DNA of 64,000 bases from Bradyrhizobium sp. CB1717 (GTDB taxonomy: Bacteria > Pseudomonadota > Alphaproteobacteria > Rhizobiales > Xanthobacteraceae): assembly GCF_029714325.1 (NCBI RefSeq), contig NZ_CP121666.1, positions 6,355,001 to 6,419,000 on the forward strand. Reading direction: 5' to 3'. Made by a program: the position numbers and the translations under genes. Numbering within the stretch: the first letter of the stretch is position 1; each line of letters begins with the position of its first letter. Below the pieces are notes generated by a model. It did no database searches, was not told the origin of the DNA, and worked only from the letters and a program-made list of their open reading frames with translations. Positions 54,235 to 63,503 of the stretch are shown here, in pieces.

Positions 54235-55521
54235 CTAGAGATCTGTCTGTCGTACCGGTCTGCACGTCGCAAAGAAGAACCCGACCAGCAGTACCGACGT
54301 GAACATCGTCGAGCGGAGGAATGTCGTCTCCGTGAAATTGGTCTGGAAGCTCAGGACGACAAATCCGATGATGAGGGCGCAGTGCGACCGATCGATCGAC
54401 TGGGCGGAAATGAGATGGAGCATCTTGTTCGAGAACAGAAGGACGCTTCCCGCGAACAGCATATACCCGAGGAGTCCCGTCTCGATCAGGATCGTGATGT
54501 AGCCGCTGTGATAATTGTCCAGCACCCAGCTATGGTTCTGCTCGAAATAATCGTAGATCGACGGGATCGTCCAGAACCCGTTGATCCCGAAGCCGAGTAG
54601 CGGCGCATCGTCAAAATGGCTTATGGCGTAGTGCCAGATGAGCGTCCGCTCGGTAAAGTCGATGCTGGCATCGCCGATATGGATGGCGTCGTATCCCGTC
54701 GTGTAGAAGTAGAGGAACAGCGCGCCGGCCGCCAGGCACATGACGACGGGCAGGACCGCATAGAGCCTCATGCAGGTGACTGACCACATCGAGGTCACGA
54801 GCAGCGCGCAGGCGGCCAGGGCGACGGCGCCGGCGCCGCGCGATTCCGAGGCAAGCACGCATGTCGACGCCAGAAGGAATGTCGCGAGGAACGCCGGCCA
54901 GCCCTGCCCCCTCATCTTCAGATAGCAGGCAAAGAACATCAGATAGGCGCCGACGAAGCCAAGCGTCTGCTTCGATTCATAGATGCCCTGCCATTGACCG
55001 CTGTGCATCCAGCTGTGGTCGACCCCGATGTCGGGGACAGCGACCGCAAAGAAGGCCGATGCGGCGACCAGGACGAAGAGTCCAAGAGCCGTGGCTCCTA
55101 TAATCTCGTCGATGTCGATGCGCGTGACGAGGCAGAAGGCGCCAAAGGTCGTCATCGCAAGCGCCGCACTCTTCATCAGTGCCGCGACATTCAGGCTGGA
55201 CCAGAACACGGAGATGACGGCGAAGCCGTAGAATGCGACCAGCACGATCAGATCGGGGTTGAACTGCAAGCGCAGGCGCGGCCGCACGAATGCGCTTGCA
55301 TAGATTGAGACGCCCCACATCAGGATTGCGACGGCCTGCTGCAGGTAAGTCAGCTCCGCCGGCAGCAGCCCGGTGTTGAGGGTGCCCATCGACGCAATGA
55401 CATTAATGGTGATCGAACAGCGGATTGCGGCGCTGGCAATCCTCTCGATGCCAACGCTGCGCGTCTGCCAGATCGCGCTCTCGGGAACCCCGGAGTCCGC
55501 ATCGCTCTGTAGGCTGGCCAT
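54235..55521 (-). CDS. Wzy/O-antigen-ligase-like exopolysaccharide polymerase
   Basis: ATG at 55521 with GAAGG about eight bases upstream; about 428 residues and 11-12 membrane helices. The Wzy_C-type large periplasmic loop between late helices ends with DNYHSGYITILIETGLLGYMLF, a hallmark of O-antigen ligase and Wzy polymerases. Role: joining lipid-linked repeat units in the periplasm in the Wzx/Wzy pathway. It is followed closely by the GH5 gene and diverges from the acetyltransferase gene across a 228-bp gap. Confidence 0.85.
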   Translation of the reverse strand: MASLQSDADSGVPESAIWQTRSVGIERIASAAIRCSITINVIASMGTLNTGLLPAELTYLQQAVAILMWGVSIYASAFVRPRLRLQFNPDLIVLVAFYGFAVISVFWSSLNVAALMKSAALAMTTFGAFCLVTRIDIDEIIGATALGLFVLVAASAFFAVAVPDIGVDHSWMHSGQWQGIYESKQTLGFVGAYLMFFACYLKMRGQGWPAFLATFLLASTCVLASESRGAGAVALAACALLVTSMWSVTCMRLYAVLPVVMCLAAGALFLYFYTTGYDAIHIGDASIDFTERTLIWHYAISHFDDAPLLGFGINGFWTIPSIYDYFEQNHSWVLDNYHSGYITILIETGLLGYMLFAGSVLLFSNKMLHLISAQSIDRSHCALIIGFVVLSFQTNFTETTFLRSTMFTSVLLVGFFFATCRPVRQTDL

Positions 55522-55749
55522 GGGCCGACCTTCCTTCAACGCGGTTAATTGTTCGCTAGCGCAGGTCGGCCTCCACGTCCGAGCCCCCACGACTGCGCAA
55601 CGTTAAGAATTCGGTAACGATACGAACCGGGCTCGATGCATTAATGCAAATCATACCGCGTCGGTATCTCGACCGTCACTCCCCTGCTATAAAACTCCGG
55701 TTCCGGCTCGATCGACCATTCCCGAGTGTCATGATTTCCCTGGTTACGC
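55522..55749. promoter_or_regulatory. divergent promoter region of the polymerase and acetyltransferase genes
   Basis: Contains the imperfect palindrome CGTTAAGAATTCGGTAACG at 55601-55619 with CGTTA/TAACG arms around GAATTC. Read on the plus strand it is also TTAA-N7-GTAAC, one mismatch from the CtrA consensus. Confidence 0.45.
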
Positions 55750-56886
55750 ATGAATACGTCTAGCAATACGTTCGATATCGCCGTCGAGCCGGCATTCGAC
55801 TTTCTGTCCCCGGAATATGCCGAGCTGTTCGACGGTTCGGCCGCGACTGCTTTCCAGCATCCGCTCTGGCTGCACAGCCTTTACAGCAGGCTTGCAACTC
55901 ATGCCGGAGCAACCCGGCTGGTCGTCGTGGCTCGCCATCGCGCGAGCGGCGCCCTTGCGATGGTGCTGCCTTTGCTGCGGATCCGGCGCGGTCCGATACG
56001 AACCGTCGAATTCGCCGACCTGCGTGTCTCCGACTATCTGGCGCCCGTTTGCAGCCCGCAGGTATTTGCCGAGCTGCTCAGAGATGCGGACGCATGCGCG
56101 GAGATCCGGCATCTCGTCCGCCCCTTCGACCTGCTTCGGATGACCAAGCTCCCGGACGGGCGGCTTCCGATCGAGAGCCTCCTGGACGCGCCTCGCCGGG
56201 TCGCGATGGACAGCAATGCCTATGCGACCGTTCTCGTCGCCCCGTTCGAGCAATGGCGGGCCAGCGCAATGGATCGCTCCTATCAGAAGGAGCTCGCAAA
56301 AAAGTATCGCCAGCTTCAGAAGAAGGGCGCGCTGAGCTTCTCATGCTGCGATGACAGCGCCTCGATCCTGAACGCTCTGGACGTGATGAAAAAATTCCGC
56401 GGCCCGCGCTTCCAGTCGCAGGGCGACGGAGACCTGCTCCAGCGACCCGAATATCACGATTTCTACTCCGACGTGGCGGTTCGCGGCCTCCGCTCCTTCG
56501 TGCGGCTCTATGCCATGAAGATGGATGGCGAGGTGATCGCCGCCGTGCTCGGATTGCACCACCGCGACAGCTTCCTCGTCATCATGAGCGCTTTCGACAT
56601 TGACGGATACAAGAGCCAGTCGCTGGGTGCGCTGATGTTCGAGCAGGTAGCGAGGGATTGCATCGAGCGCGGAGACCAGATGCTCGACTTCACGATCGGC
56701 GACGAGCCATACAAGAAACTGTTCGGCGCACAGCCGTCGCCAATGTGGGCCGTGACCCAGACCGGCAGCACTGTGGGCGCCGTATCGCTGTTCGCACTGA
56801 AGCAGGCCCCCTGGCTCAAGCTGGCCGCCAAGCGGATGTCGGAGTTCAGGCTCTTGCCGACGCGCACTTCGACGCCCACACGCTGA
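55750..56886 (+). CDS. GNAT/FemAB-type acetyltransferase (CelD/BcsL-like)
   Basis: 378 residues. Two GNAT-like halves: an N-terminal part (FQHPLWLHSLYSRLAT, RLVVVARHRASGALAMVLPL) and a C-terminal acetyltransferase_6 part (SYQKELAKKYRQLQKKGALS, RLYAMKMDGEVIAAVLGL, MLDFTIGDEPYKKLFGA). The KKYRQL...G and DFxxGDExYK patterns are typical of CelD/BcsL-like proteins found in polysaccharide clusters. Probably acylates a sugar residue of the exopolysaccharide in the cytoplasm (family-based inference). Confidence 0.85.
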   Translation: MNTSSNTFDIAVEPAFDFLSPEYAELFDGSAATAFQHPLWLHSLYSRLATHAGATRLVVVARHRASGALAMVLPLLRIRRGPIRTVEFADLRVSDYLAPVCSPQVFAELLRDADACAEIRHLVRPFDLLRMTKLPDGRLPIESLLDAPRRVAMDSNAYATVLVAPFEQWRASAMDRSYQKELAKKYRQLQKKGALSFSCCDDSASILNALDVMKKFRGPRFQSQGDGDLLQRPEYHDFYSDVAVRGLRSFVRLYAMKMDGEVIAAVLGLHHRDSFLVIMSAFDIDGYKSQSLGALMFEQVARDCIERGDQMLDFTIGDEPYKKLFGAQPSPMWAVTQTGSTVGAVSLFALKQAPWLKLAAKRMSEFRLLPTRTSTPTR

Positions 56887-56906
56887 GGCGCCGCCAGGTC
56901 CGGCTC

Positions 56907-58130
56907 TCAGGCGCGCAGCGCGCTTCGCACTTGCGCGAGCCAACCTGGCTGCATCTGATCGACCCGATGGGTGATACTGCGCCGCAGGAAGTGCAGCCGC
57001 CGCCGCACATCCCAGCTGAGGTCGTTGCGGGATGTCAGCGCCTGTCGGAAGCGCGCCATCTTCAGCGATTGCTGATCTGCCGCGATCTTGTCGGTATCGG
57101 CATAGAACTGCGATATCTTCTCCGTGCCCATGCCTGCGGTTGCGAGCCAGCGCGGCGCATATTCGGTGCAAAGACGCTCGACGTCCACCAGCAGGCGGGC
57201 GACGCCCGTGCCGGCCGCCGGACAGTTGGTCTGGAACGCATCGCCGATGAGCACTACACCGGGCTGGAGATGTCCTTCGACCACGGACAGATCCATCACC
57301 CAGTTCTGGACCCGGTCCGTCACGCGGAAGTCGCCGAGGAAGTTCTGCAGTCCCGGCAGCAACCGCAACAGCGTCGCTTCCGTATCCCGACGCAGGTCAC
57401 GCATGACAGGATCGGTCGGATCGCGGAACATGAAGAGATTTGCCCGCATGCCCGCGCGCACCGGAAACAGGCTGAGATAATCGACCCCGTCCGCTGTACG
57501 TTCGCCGTAGCAGGTCAGCGCCTCGAAATCGAACGGTGCGCCATCCCGGCGGGCAATCGTGAAGCCGAACGAGACCGAATGGCGCTCCGCCAGCACGCGC
57601 CGCCTGATGCCGAGCTTGTAGCCAAGCGCTCCCGCCATGCCCGTGGCCAGAACGACAAGGCGCGCATCGATGCGCCGTCCGGAGGCGAGCTCGAGATGCT
57701 GGATGTCGTCGCGGGAAGTGATCGCGGCGACTTCGTCGACGATCAGACTTGAGGGATCAGGTAACTGGCTGCGCGCCATGGCAACGAGATCGGCATAAGG
57801 AAGCCCGTAAGCCTGCCCGACGGTGACATCGACCACCTTGCCTTCCCTGACATTGAGCACGCGGTCATAGGGACAACCGGCGCTGGCGAGAGCGTCGACG
57901 AAGCCGAGCCTGCGGAACATCTCCAGCTGGTGGCCGCCGATCTTCTCGACCCGAAACTCGTCCGGAGGCACAGCGCGCTTGTCGACGAGCGCAACGCGAT
58001 GCCCTGCCCGCGCGAGGACGGACGCCGCGAGCGATCCCGCAAGGCCGCCGCCGACGATGGCGAAGTCCGCAGCGATCGTCGAAATCCCCGCTGCTGCGAC
58101 CGGCTCGGTCACGGTGCTATCCGCCGTCAT
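56907..58130 (-). CDS. FAD-dependent oxidoreductase in the exopolysaccharide cluster
   Basis: ATG at 58130 with GGAG about nine bases upstream; about 407 residues. The N-terminal dinucleotide-binding motif GGGLAGSLAASVLARAG followed by acidic-end strand VALVDKR is clear, as is the second FAD motif GVVLIGDAFQTNCPAAGTGV. The fold is that of PHBH-type flavin monooxygenases and geranylgeranyl-reductase-like proteins. A substrate cannot be deduced. It lies between the acetyltransferase (convergent) and the flippase (divergent), which suggests modification of a sugar or lipid carrier, but this is position only. Confidence 0.82.
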   Translation of the reverse strand: MTADSTVTEPVAAAGISTIAADFAIVGGGLAGSLAASVLARAGHRVALVDKRAVPPDEFRVEKIGGHQLEMFRRLGFVDALASAGCPYDRVLNVREGKVVDVTVGQAYGLPYADLVAMARSQLPDPSSLIVDEVAAITSRDDIQHLELASGRRIDARLVVLATGMAGALGYKLGIRRRVLAERHSVSFGFTIARRDGAPFDFEALTCYGERTADGVDYLSLFPVRAGMRANLFMFRDPTDPVMRDLRRDTEATLLRLLPGLQNFLGDFRVTDRVQNWVMDLSVVEGHLQPGVVLIGDAFQTNCPAAGTGVARLLVDVERLCTEYAPRWLATAGMGTEKISQFYADTDKIAADQQSLKMARFRQALTSRNDLSWDVRRRLHFLRRSITHRVDQMQPGWLAQVRSALRA

Positions 58131-58564
58131 GGTCCAGGCTCCCACGGTTAACGGTGGTTCCACGTGCAATTATCCCGCCTGATGTCGCATCGCAGGGCCG
58201 AACGCGATCATTTCCAGAGATCGAGGTTAACGAACCAAACACCGGATCCGGCAGGACGAGATCGCGGCACGCGTCTTGCTCAGAATTGCCGGCGAAGACC
58301 GGATTTCGGCAGCACCACGGTGGAGCGAATGCCTGCGTCTCGTCGGAGCGGCGTCATGTCGCTGTTCGAGAGAGCCTGCGTTTGCTCTATCTGGGACAAT
58401 CCGGACGAAGGTGTTTCACCGTGGCGCAGCGGACGTACCACCGGCATCGGTTGCGATCCAAGGGCTTCGGAGGCTCCCATTAACACTCGGGGTTTTTCGA
58501 CATGCTAGGCTGCCGCCAATATCGTAATGCGTTCCTTCAGGGGAGAGTTGCCCCTTAAACCTCC
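58131..58564. other. divergent intergenic region of the oxidoreductase and flippase genes
   Basis: 434 bp. Overlapping small frames occur on both strands (for example about 58280-58486 minus), but none has a convincing ribosome-binding site or a family match, so none is called. It presumably holds the promoters of both flanking genes. Confidence 0.4.
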
Positions 58565-59911
58565 ATGATCGAAACCATCATCCAGTTTCTGCGGCGTGAC
58601 GTAACGCGCGGTGTCGTCGGGACCATCCTCCTCAAGGTTGGCAGCGGCGCGCTTGCGTTTGCGTTGTTCTCGCTGGCGGCACGGACGATGTCGCCGGATG
58701 GATTCGGCATCTTTGCGACCTGGCTGTCCGTTGCCCAGATTGCGGCCGTCGTGGGACTGGTCGGACAGGAATCGCTTCTGGTGCGCTTCCTGAACGAGTA
58801 CAGGGTGCAAGATCGGCCCGATCTGACGAAGGGCGTGCTGCTATCGAGCCTGAAGATCTCGTCCGTCGCGATGCTGATTGCGATCGGTGCAACCGCGATC
58901 GCGGCAGGTATGAGAGGCGATTCCTGGCTGCTGATCGTCGCCGTGTCTGCCTACACCGCCGTGAGCGCGAGCCTGATGCTCGGCAGCCAGGTCGCGCGCT
59001 CGCTGGTCAGCATTCTCATGGGGGAAGGAAACAGGGAGTTCTTCTGGCGGGTCGGCGTCGTCCTGTTTCTGCTCGCCGTCTTGTTTGGCCACCGGCAGCT
59101 CGATCCCGCCGAGCTGATCGCCGTGATGACGATCGCGATGTCGATTGGTCTGGTGACGCAGATCGTTGCCGTTGCACAAGCGCTGCCGGATTTCCGCGGC
59201 ACGGTGGCGCGGTCCGAGACGTCGCGCTGGCGATCGAGCGCACTTCATTTCTGGGTCGCCTCCATCCTGGAGGCGGCAAACCAGTATTTCGACGTCATCC
59301 TGGTCTACTGGATGCTCGACCCGGCAACCGCCGGAATCTATTTCGCCGCCTCCCGCCTCGCCAACATCTTCGCCATGGTGTCGGCGGCACTGTACAGTTT
59401 CGGCGCGCGCCGGCTTCCCTCGCTGTACTTCAGCAAGAACCACCAGGAGTTCGAGCGAACGTTGCAGCTGATGGCGGAGGTGACCGCGCTTTGCGTGGTC
59501 AGCGGACTGCTGCTGATCTGGGTCGGCGGTCCCCATCTTCTCAATCTGTTCGGGCCTCATTTCGCGGCACAGCACTGGGTCCTGATCGTGCTCGCGATCG
59601 GAACGGCCGTTCAGGCGGCGGGCGGTCCTTCTGCGGCGATCCTGCAGTTGACCGGCCACGAACGCGTCTATGTGCCCGTCGTCGCTGCGAACGTCGCGCT
59701 GCGGCTGGTCGGATTCCTCGTCCTGATTCCCTGGCTCGGCGTGCTTGGCGCTGCGATCTCGGCGACCCTGTCGCTGGCGCTCGCGACCATCGCGCTCAAC
59801 ATCCTCTGCCGGCGGCGAACCGGCGTGGACCCTTCCATTCTCGTGCTCTTGCGCTTCTCGGCATGGAAACGCGGCGCCTATGCGGTCCGCGGTACCGAGC
59901 CCGGCGAGTAG
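58565..59911 (+). CDS. Wzx-like polysaccharide flippase
   Basis: 448 residues and 12-14 predicted membrane helices in MOP-superfamily style. N-terminal pattern LLKVGSGALAFALFSLAARTMSPDGFGIFAT is typical of Wzx/PST transporters, and the second half starts with a similar helix pair near ILEAANQYFDVILVYWMLDP. It should flip undecaprenyl-linked repeat units to the periplasm, where the Wzy-like protein polymerises them. The gene converges on the Wzz-type gene with 7 bp between the stops. Confidence 0.9.
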   Translation: MIETIIQFLRRDVTRGVVGTILLKVGSGALAFALFSLAARTMSPDGFGIFATWLSVAQIAAVVGLVGQESLLVRFLNEYRVQDRPDLTKGVLLSSLKISSVAMLIAIGATAIAAGMRGDSWLLIVAVSAYTAVSASLMLGSQVARSLVSILMGEGNREFFWRVGVVLFLLAVLFGHRQLDPAELIAVMTIAMSIGLVTQIVAVAQALPDFRGTVARSETSRWRSSALHFWVASILEAANQYFDVILVYWMLDPATAGIYFAASRLANIFAMVSAALYSFGARRLPSLYFSKNHQEFERTLQLMAEVTALCVVSGLLLIWVGGPHLLNLFGPHFAAQHWVLIVLAIGTAVQAAGGPSAAILQLTGHERVYVPVVAANVALRLVGFLVLIPWLGVLGAAISATLSLALATIALNILCRRRTGVDPSILVLLRFSAWKRGAYAVRGTEPGE

Positions 59912-59918
59912 CCGCCGA

Positions 59919-62015
59919 TCAACCGGCGAGGCCCAGCACTTCGCCGCGACGCTGCGCCGACGCCGGATCGGCCGGCACATGATTGACGACGATCCCGGTC
60001 GGCACGCCGCTGAAGCGGGAGAGCGCGGCAGTTGCCCTGCGCATGGCGGCTGAATCGACCGCGTCTTCGCGCGCGACCAGAATGACGAGATCGGCATGCG
60101 CGGCCAGCGCCGCCGCCTCCGGCTGCAGGGCCAGCGAGGTTGCATGGACGACGATCAGATCGAACTCGGAACGGATATCATCCGCGGGTAACGGCTCAGG
60201 CCGCTTGCTGGCAACCAAGAGCGCATCGACGCTCCGGAAGTTCGCGATGCTCACACCGTCCGCCTGCCCCTTGGCAAGGCCCGCCCCGGCACCGCCGAGA
60301 TCAGGCTCGACCCGGATCAGGACGCTCAGCTTTCCCCTGTTGACCGCCCACCGGTTCAGCGACCGCGCGACAGTGTTGCCGCCGGCGCGCTTGCCCACCG
60401 ACATCACGAGCGCGACCTTGCCCCGGGCTCCCGGCAATTTCTCCAGCCTGTCGAGCACCGGGCGCAGTTGCGGGCCGAGATCGAGCTCCGCGGTCGCGGA
60501 TACCGGACCTTGCCAGATGTTCCTAGGCGCGTCGTCAGGCAACAGATCGGGAATGCGGGCCCACACCGGCGGGCGCGGCCAAGCCGCAGGCTGACGCGGC
60601 GCCGGATCGGAGGCACGAACTTCTTCAGCGGGCTCGTCGGATCCGCGCGCGGTCGCGGCGGCGACCGCTGTCGACGTCAGCAGTGAGCCGATCGCGAGCG
60701 CGGCGAGCAGCAGAGGCAGCGGCGGAAGGGTCGAGCGCAGCGGCGGAATGGCGGGCGCGGCCACCTTGGTCTGGGAGCTCTGCAGGAGACGCTGCTCATT
60801 CGTGGTCTTGGAGCGCGACAGGAACTGCTCGTAAATGTTCCTGTTGGCCTCGGCGTCGCGCTGCAGCTCCTGGAGCTTCACCAGAGCCTGACCGTCGACA
60901 AGGAGCTGCGATTCAGCCGCCTTCATCTGGCTTTCGAGTGCCTTCTGCTGATCGCGCTGGGACTCGTATTCCGACTTTGCGGTGTCGATGCCCTTGGCCC
61001 GCTCGACCTCGATCTGCCTGTTGAGATCGTTCAGCTGGCTGTACGACATCACGAGATCGGGATGGCGATCGCCGAGCACCGCGCGCTTCTGCGCAATCTG
61101 GTCGTTGAGGGCCGATCGCTGGGCGCGCAGCGCGCTGAGGAGATCCTGCTTGGCGGGCGCCTCGACGTTTGCTTTCACGTCGCGCTGCGCCTGCTCGTAG
61201 CGGGCCTTCGCCTCTTCGGTCCGGGCGCGGGCGGCGGCAACCTGCTGCGACAGCTCGGTCACCCGCAATTGCTGGGTCGTGGAATCCTTGCCGGCGTTGA
61301 CGATCCTGTGCTCGAGCTTGAACGCGGCGACGGCGTCCTCCGATGCCTTCAGCCGGTCGCTCAATGTCTTGAGCCGGCTGCTCAGCCAGTCGGCAGCTTC
61401 ATCAGTCGCCTCGGTTCGGATGCTTTTCTGGCTCGCGACGAACGCCTCGGCGATCGCGTTGGCATAATAGGCCGCCCGCTCCGACCGGTTCGAGGTGAAG
61501 CGGATGGCGATCACATAGGTGAGCCCGCGCCGGGAAATGTCGAGACGGTTGCGGAAGCGCTCCAGCAGGCGCGCGGGGTCGGTGTGTCCCCCGGAAATGT
61601 CCTCGTCATCGCGAATCTTGAGCTGCTCGATCAGCGGCTTGAGGAAGCCGTCGGACTTCGCCACTTCGACCAGGCTCTGCAACGCGGCGCTATCCTGGCC
61701 GATGCCGGGCAGAACGTCCTGGTCCGCAGTCACGCGCTGCTCGCGGGGATCGACGACGACCAGCGCGGTCGCGGCAAATCGAACAGGAATTACCAAGAGG
61801 ACGATGGCGCCGAGGGCGAAGATCGCGAGCGCCAGCGTCAGGATGCGGCGCGCATTGTCGCGAAGGAAGGAGAACGCACCCGCGGCGGTGAGGAGGCCGC
61901 CAAGGCGCGCGGCCGTTCCGCGAGGCTTATCGGTCGGCGCAGTCCTGGACTGCCACGACGCAGCGACATCGGTCGATCCGGATCTTGTCGGGTCTGCGCG
62001 GCGACCGAACGTCAT
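59919..62015 (-). CDS. Wzz/GNVR-type polysaccharide co-polymerase with degenerate kinase domain
   Basis: 698 residues. Domain order: N-terminal tail, membrane helix 1 (ILTLALAIFALGAIVLLVIP, about 60-80), Wzz domain, long periplasmic coiled coil (about 190-410), GNVR-like segment, membrane helix 2 (LPLLLAALAIGSLLTSTAVA, about 435), then a cytoplasmic region with BY-kinase-like fold from about 525. The position of Walker A reads SVGKRAGGNTVARSLN, without GK[ST], and Walker B is replaced by DLIVVHATS. The usual C-terminal tyrosine cluster is absent. It should control chain length of the exopolysaccharide without working kinase activity. Divergent from the GT4 gene. Confidence 0.88.
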   Translation of the reverse strand: MTFGRRADPTRSGSTDVAASWQSRTAPTDKPRGTAARLGGLLTAAGAFSFLRDNARRILTLALAIFALGAIVLLVIPVRFAATALVVVDPREQRVTADQDVLPGIGQDSAALQSLVEVAKSDGFLKPLIEQLKIRDDEDISGGHTDPARLLERFRNRLDISRRGLTYVIAIRFTSNRSERAAYYANAIAEAFVASQKSIRTEATDEAADWLSSRLKTLSDRLKASEDAVAAFKLEHRIVNAGKDSTTQQLRVTELSQQVAAARARTEEAKARYEQAQRDVKANVEAPAKQDLLSALRAQRSALNDQIAQKRAVLGDRHPDLVMSYSQLNDLNRQIEVERAKGIDTAKSEYESQRDQQKALESQMKAAESQLLVDGQALVKLQELQRDAEANRNIYEQFLSRSKTTNEQRLLQSSQTKVAAPAIPPLRSTLPPLPLLLAALAIGSLLTSTAVAAATARGSDEPAEEVRASDPAPRQPAAWPRPPVWARIPDLLPDDAPRNIWQGPVSATAELDLGPQLRPVLDRLEKLPGARGKVALVMSVGKRAGGNTVARSLNRWAVNRGKLSVLIRVEPDLGGAGAGLAKGQADGVSIANFRSVDALLVASKRPEPLPADDIRSEFDLIVVHATSLALQPEAAALAAHADLVILVAREDAVDSAAMRRATAALSRFSGVPTGIVVNHVPADPASAQRRGEVLGLAG

Positions 62016-62386
62016 GGACTTTACTCGGATTCAACTGGCGAACACTGTTCAGTGGCCTGCTCCACCGTAAATATCTATGGTTAATCGGCGGTTACCCGCC
62101 CCTCGCGCGACCGTCACCAATTGGTTAACACGCGCGCGTCACGCCCTGCCGAAACCAGCGGAATTCCCGTGTGACCGCGCCGTTCCCGGGGTGCTCGTAT
62201 TAACTCCGTTTGTTGCTAGTCGGTGTCCGCGTGGTGCTCGCATGATAGGTACGGGGTTAAGAAGGTGAACGTTTCATTAGCGGGTCGGAATTCGTGCTCC
62301 ATTACCAACCAGGCGCAGAACTGGGCGATGCACCGAAGCTGCCGTCCACCGCAGCAGCACTCGCAAGACCTGACAGCGGCCCAGCG
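62016..62386. promoter_or_regulatory. divergent promoter region of the co-polymerase and GT4 genes
   Basis: About 370 bp. AT-rich near 62060-62130. TTAA at 62081 followed after seven bases by TTACC is a weak match to the CtrA consensus. If the GT4 gene starts at GTG 62294, the right end is coding. Confidence 0.4.
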
Positions 62387-63484
62387 ATGCCGCACGTGCT
62401 TCTCGTTCAGACCCAGGCCGAGAACGCCGGTGCGCAGGAGATCTCCAGGCTGCTCGGCGCCGGCCTCTCCGCGCGCGGCTACCGCGTCACCAATCTGTTC
62501 TTCTTCCGCAAGTCGGAGTCCTTCGACGAGCCGCCGGATACGCTCTATTGCGCTGCGCGCCGGCCCGGCAATCCGCTGACGCTGCTGCGGATGCTGTGGA
62601 CACTCGGCCGTCATATCAGGACCACCAGGCCCGATGCGGTTCTGACCTTCCAGCATTTCGGCAACGTCATCGGCGCAGGCACATCCCGCCTCGTCTGCCG
62701 TGCGCCTGTTGTCGCCAATCAGGTCTCCTCCGCGCTGTCGATGAGCTGGCCGGTGCGCACGGCCGACATCGTCATGGGCAGCCTCGGCTTCTTCGACCGG
62801 ATCACGCTCAATTCGAAGGACATGCAGCGCGAATATTCGCGCTACCCCGCGGCGTACCGCTCGCGCATGGTGCATGTCCCGCACGGCTTCGACGACAAGG
62901 CCCTCACTCTGTCGAAGCAAGCCGCACGCGCGAAATTCAATCTGCCGCAGGACTGCACCCTGCTCGGCTGCGCCGCGAGGCTGCACCCGCACAAGCGGCT
63001 CGATGCGGCGATCCGCCTGTTGCGGGATCAGCCGTCCTGGCACCTTGCACTGGCCGGCCAGGGCGCCGACGAGGCCCGGCTGCGGCAGCTGGCGGATGAT
63101 TTGAAAGTATCGGACCGGCTGCATCTGCTCGGTGAAATCACGCCGCGCCGGATGGCGGACTTTCTCGCCTCTCTCGACATCTTCGTGTTCCCGACCCAGG
63201 CCGAGACCTTCGGTCTCGCCGCGGTCGAGGCCGCAAGCGCCGGCGTTCCCTCGGTCGTCACCGATCTTCCGGTGCTGCGCGAGGTGTTGTCCTTCGAGGG
63301 AAAACCGACAGCGCTGTTCGTCGATGCCTCCGATCACACGCAGCTGTCGGCAGCCGTCTCGAAACTCCTGACCGACCAACCCTTGCGCGACGAGCTGCGA
63401 CAAAACGCCAAAGGCCTGAGGTCGCGCTATTCGGTAGACGCCATGGTGGAGGAATACGTTCGAATTCTCGGCCAAGTCATTTGA
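62387..63484 (+). CDS. GT4-family glycosyltransferase
   Basis: About 365 residues from ATG at 62387, which gives the usual GT-B start PHVLLVQTQAENAGAQEIS; a GTG at 62294 with GGTCGGAA upstream would add 31 residues. The N-terminal domain has the glycine-type loop, and the C-terminal domain has LGCAARLHPHKRLDAAI, LALAGQGADEARL, RLHLLGEITPRRMADFLAS, and the nucleotide-sugar EX7E motif in PTQAETFGLAAVEAASAGVP. A retaining cytoplasmic glycosyltransferase that adds one sugar to the lipid-linked repeat unit of the exopolysaccharide. Donor and acceptor unknown. Confidence 0.92.
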   Translation: MPHVLLVQTQAENAGAQEISRLLGAGLSARGYRVTNLFFFRKSESFDEPPDTLYCAARRPGNPLTLLRMLWTLGRHIRTTRPDAVLTFQHFGNVIGAGTSRLVCRAPVVANQVSSALSMSWPVRTADIVMGSLGFFDRITLNSKDMQREYSRYPAAYRSRMVHVPHGFDDKALTLSKQAARAKFNLPQDCTLLGCAARLHPHKRLDAAIRLLRDQPSWHLALAGQGADEARLRQLADDLKVSDRLHLLGEITPRRMADFLASLDIFVFPTQAETFGLAAVEAASAGVPSVVTDLPVLREVLSFEGKPTALFVDASDHTQLSAAVSKLLTDQPLRDELRQNAKGLRSRYSVDAMVEEYVRILGQVI

Positions 63485-63503
63485 CCTGATAGATGGGCTC
63501 GAC

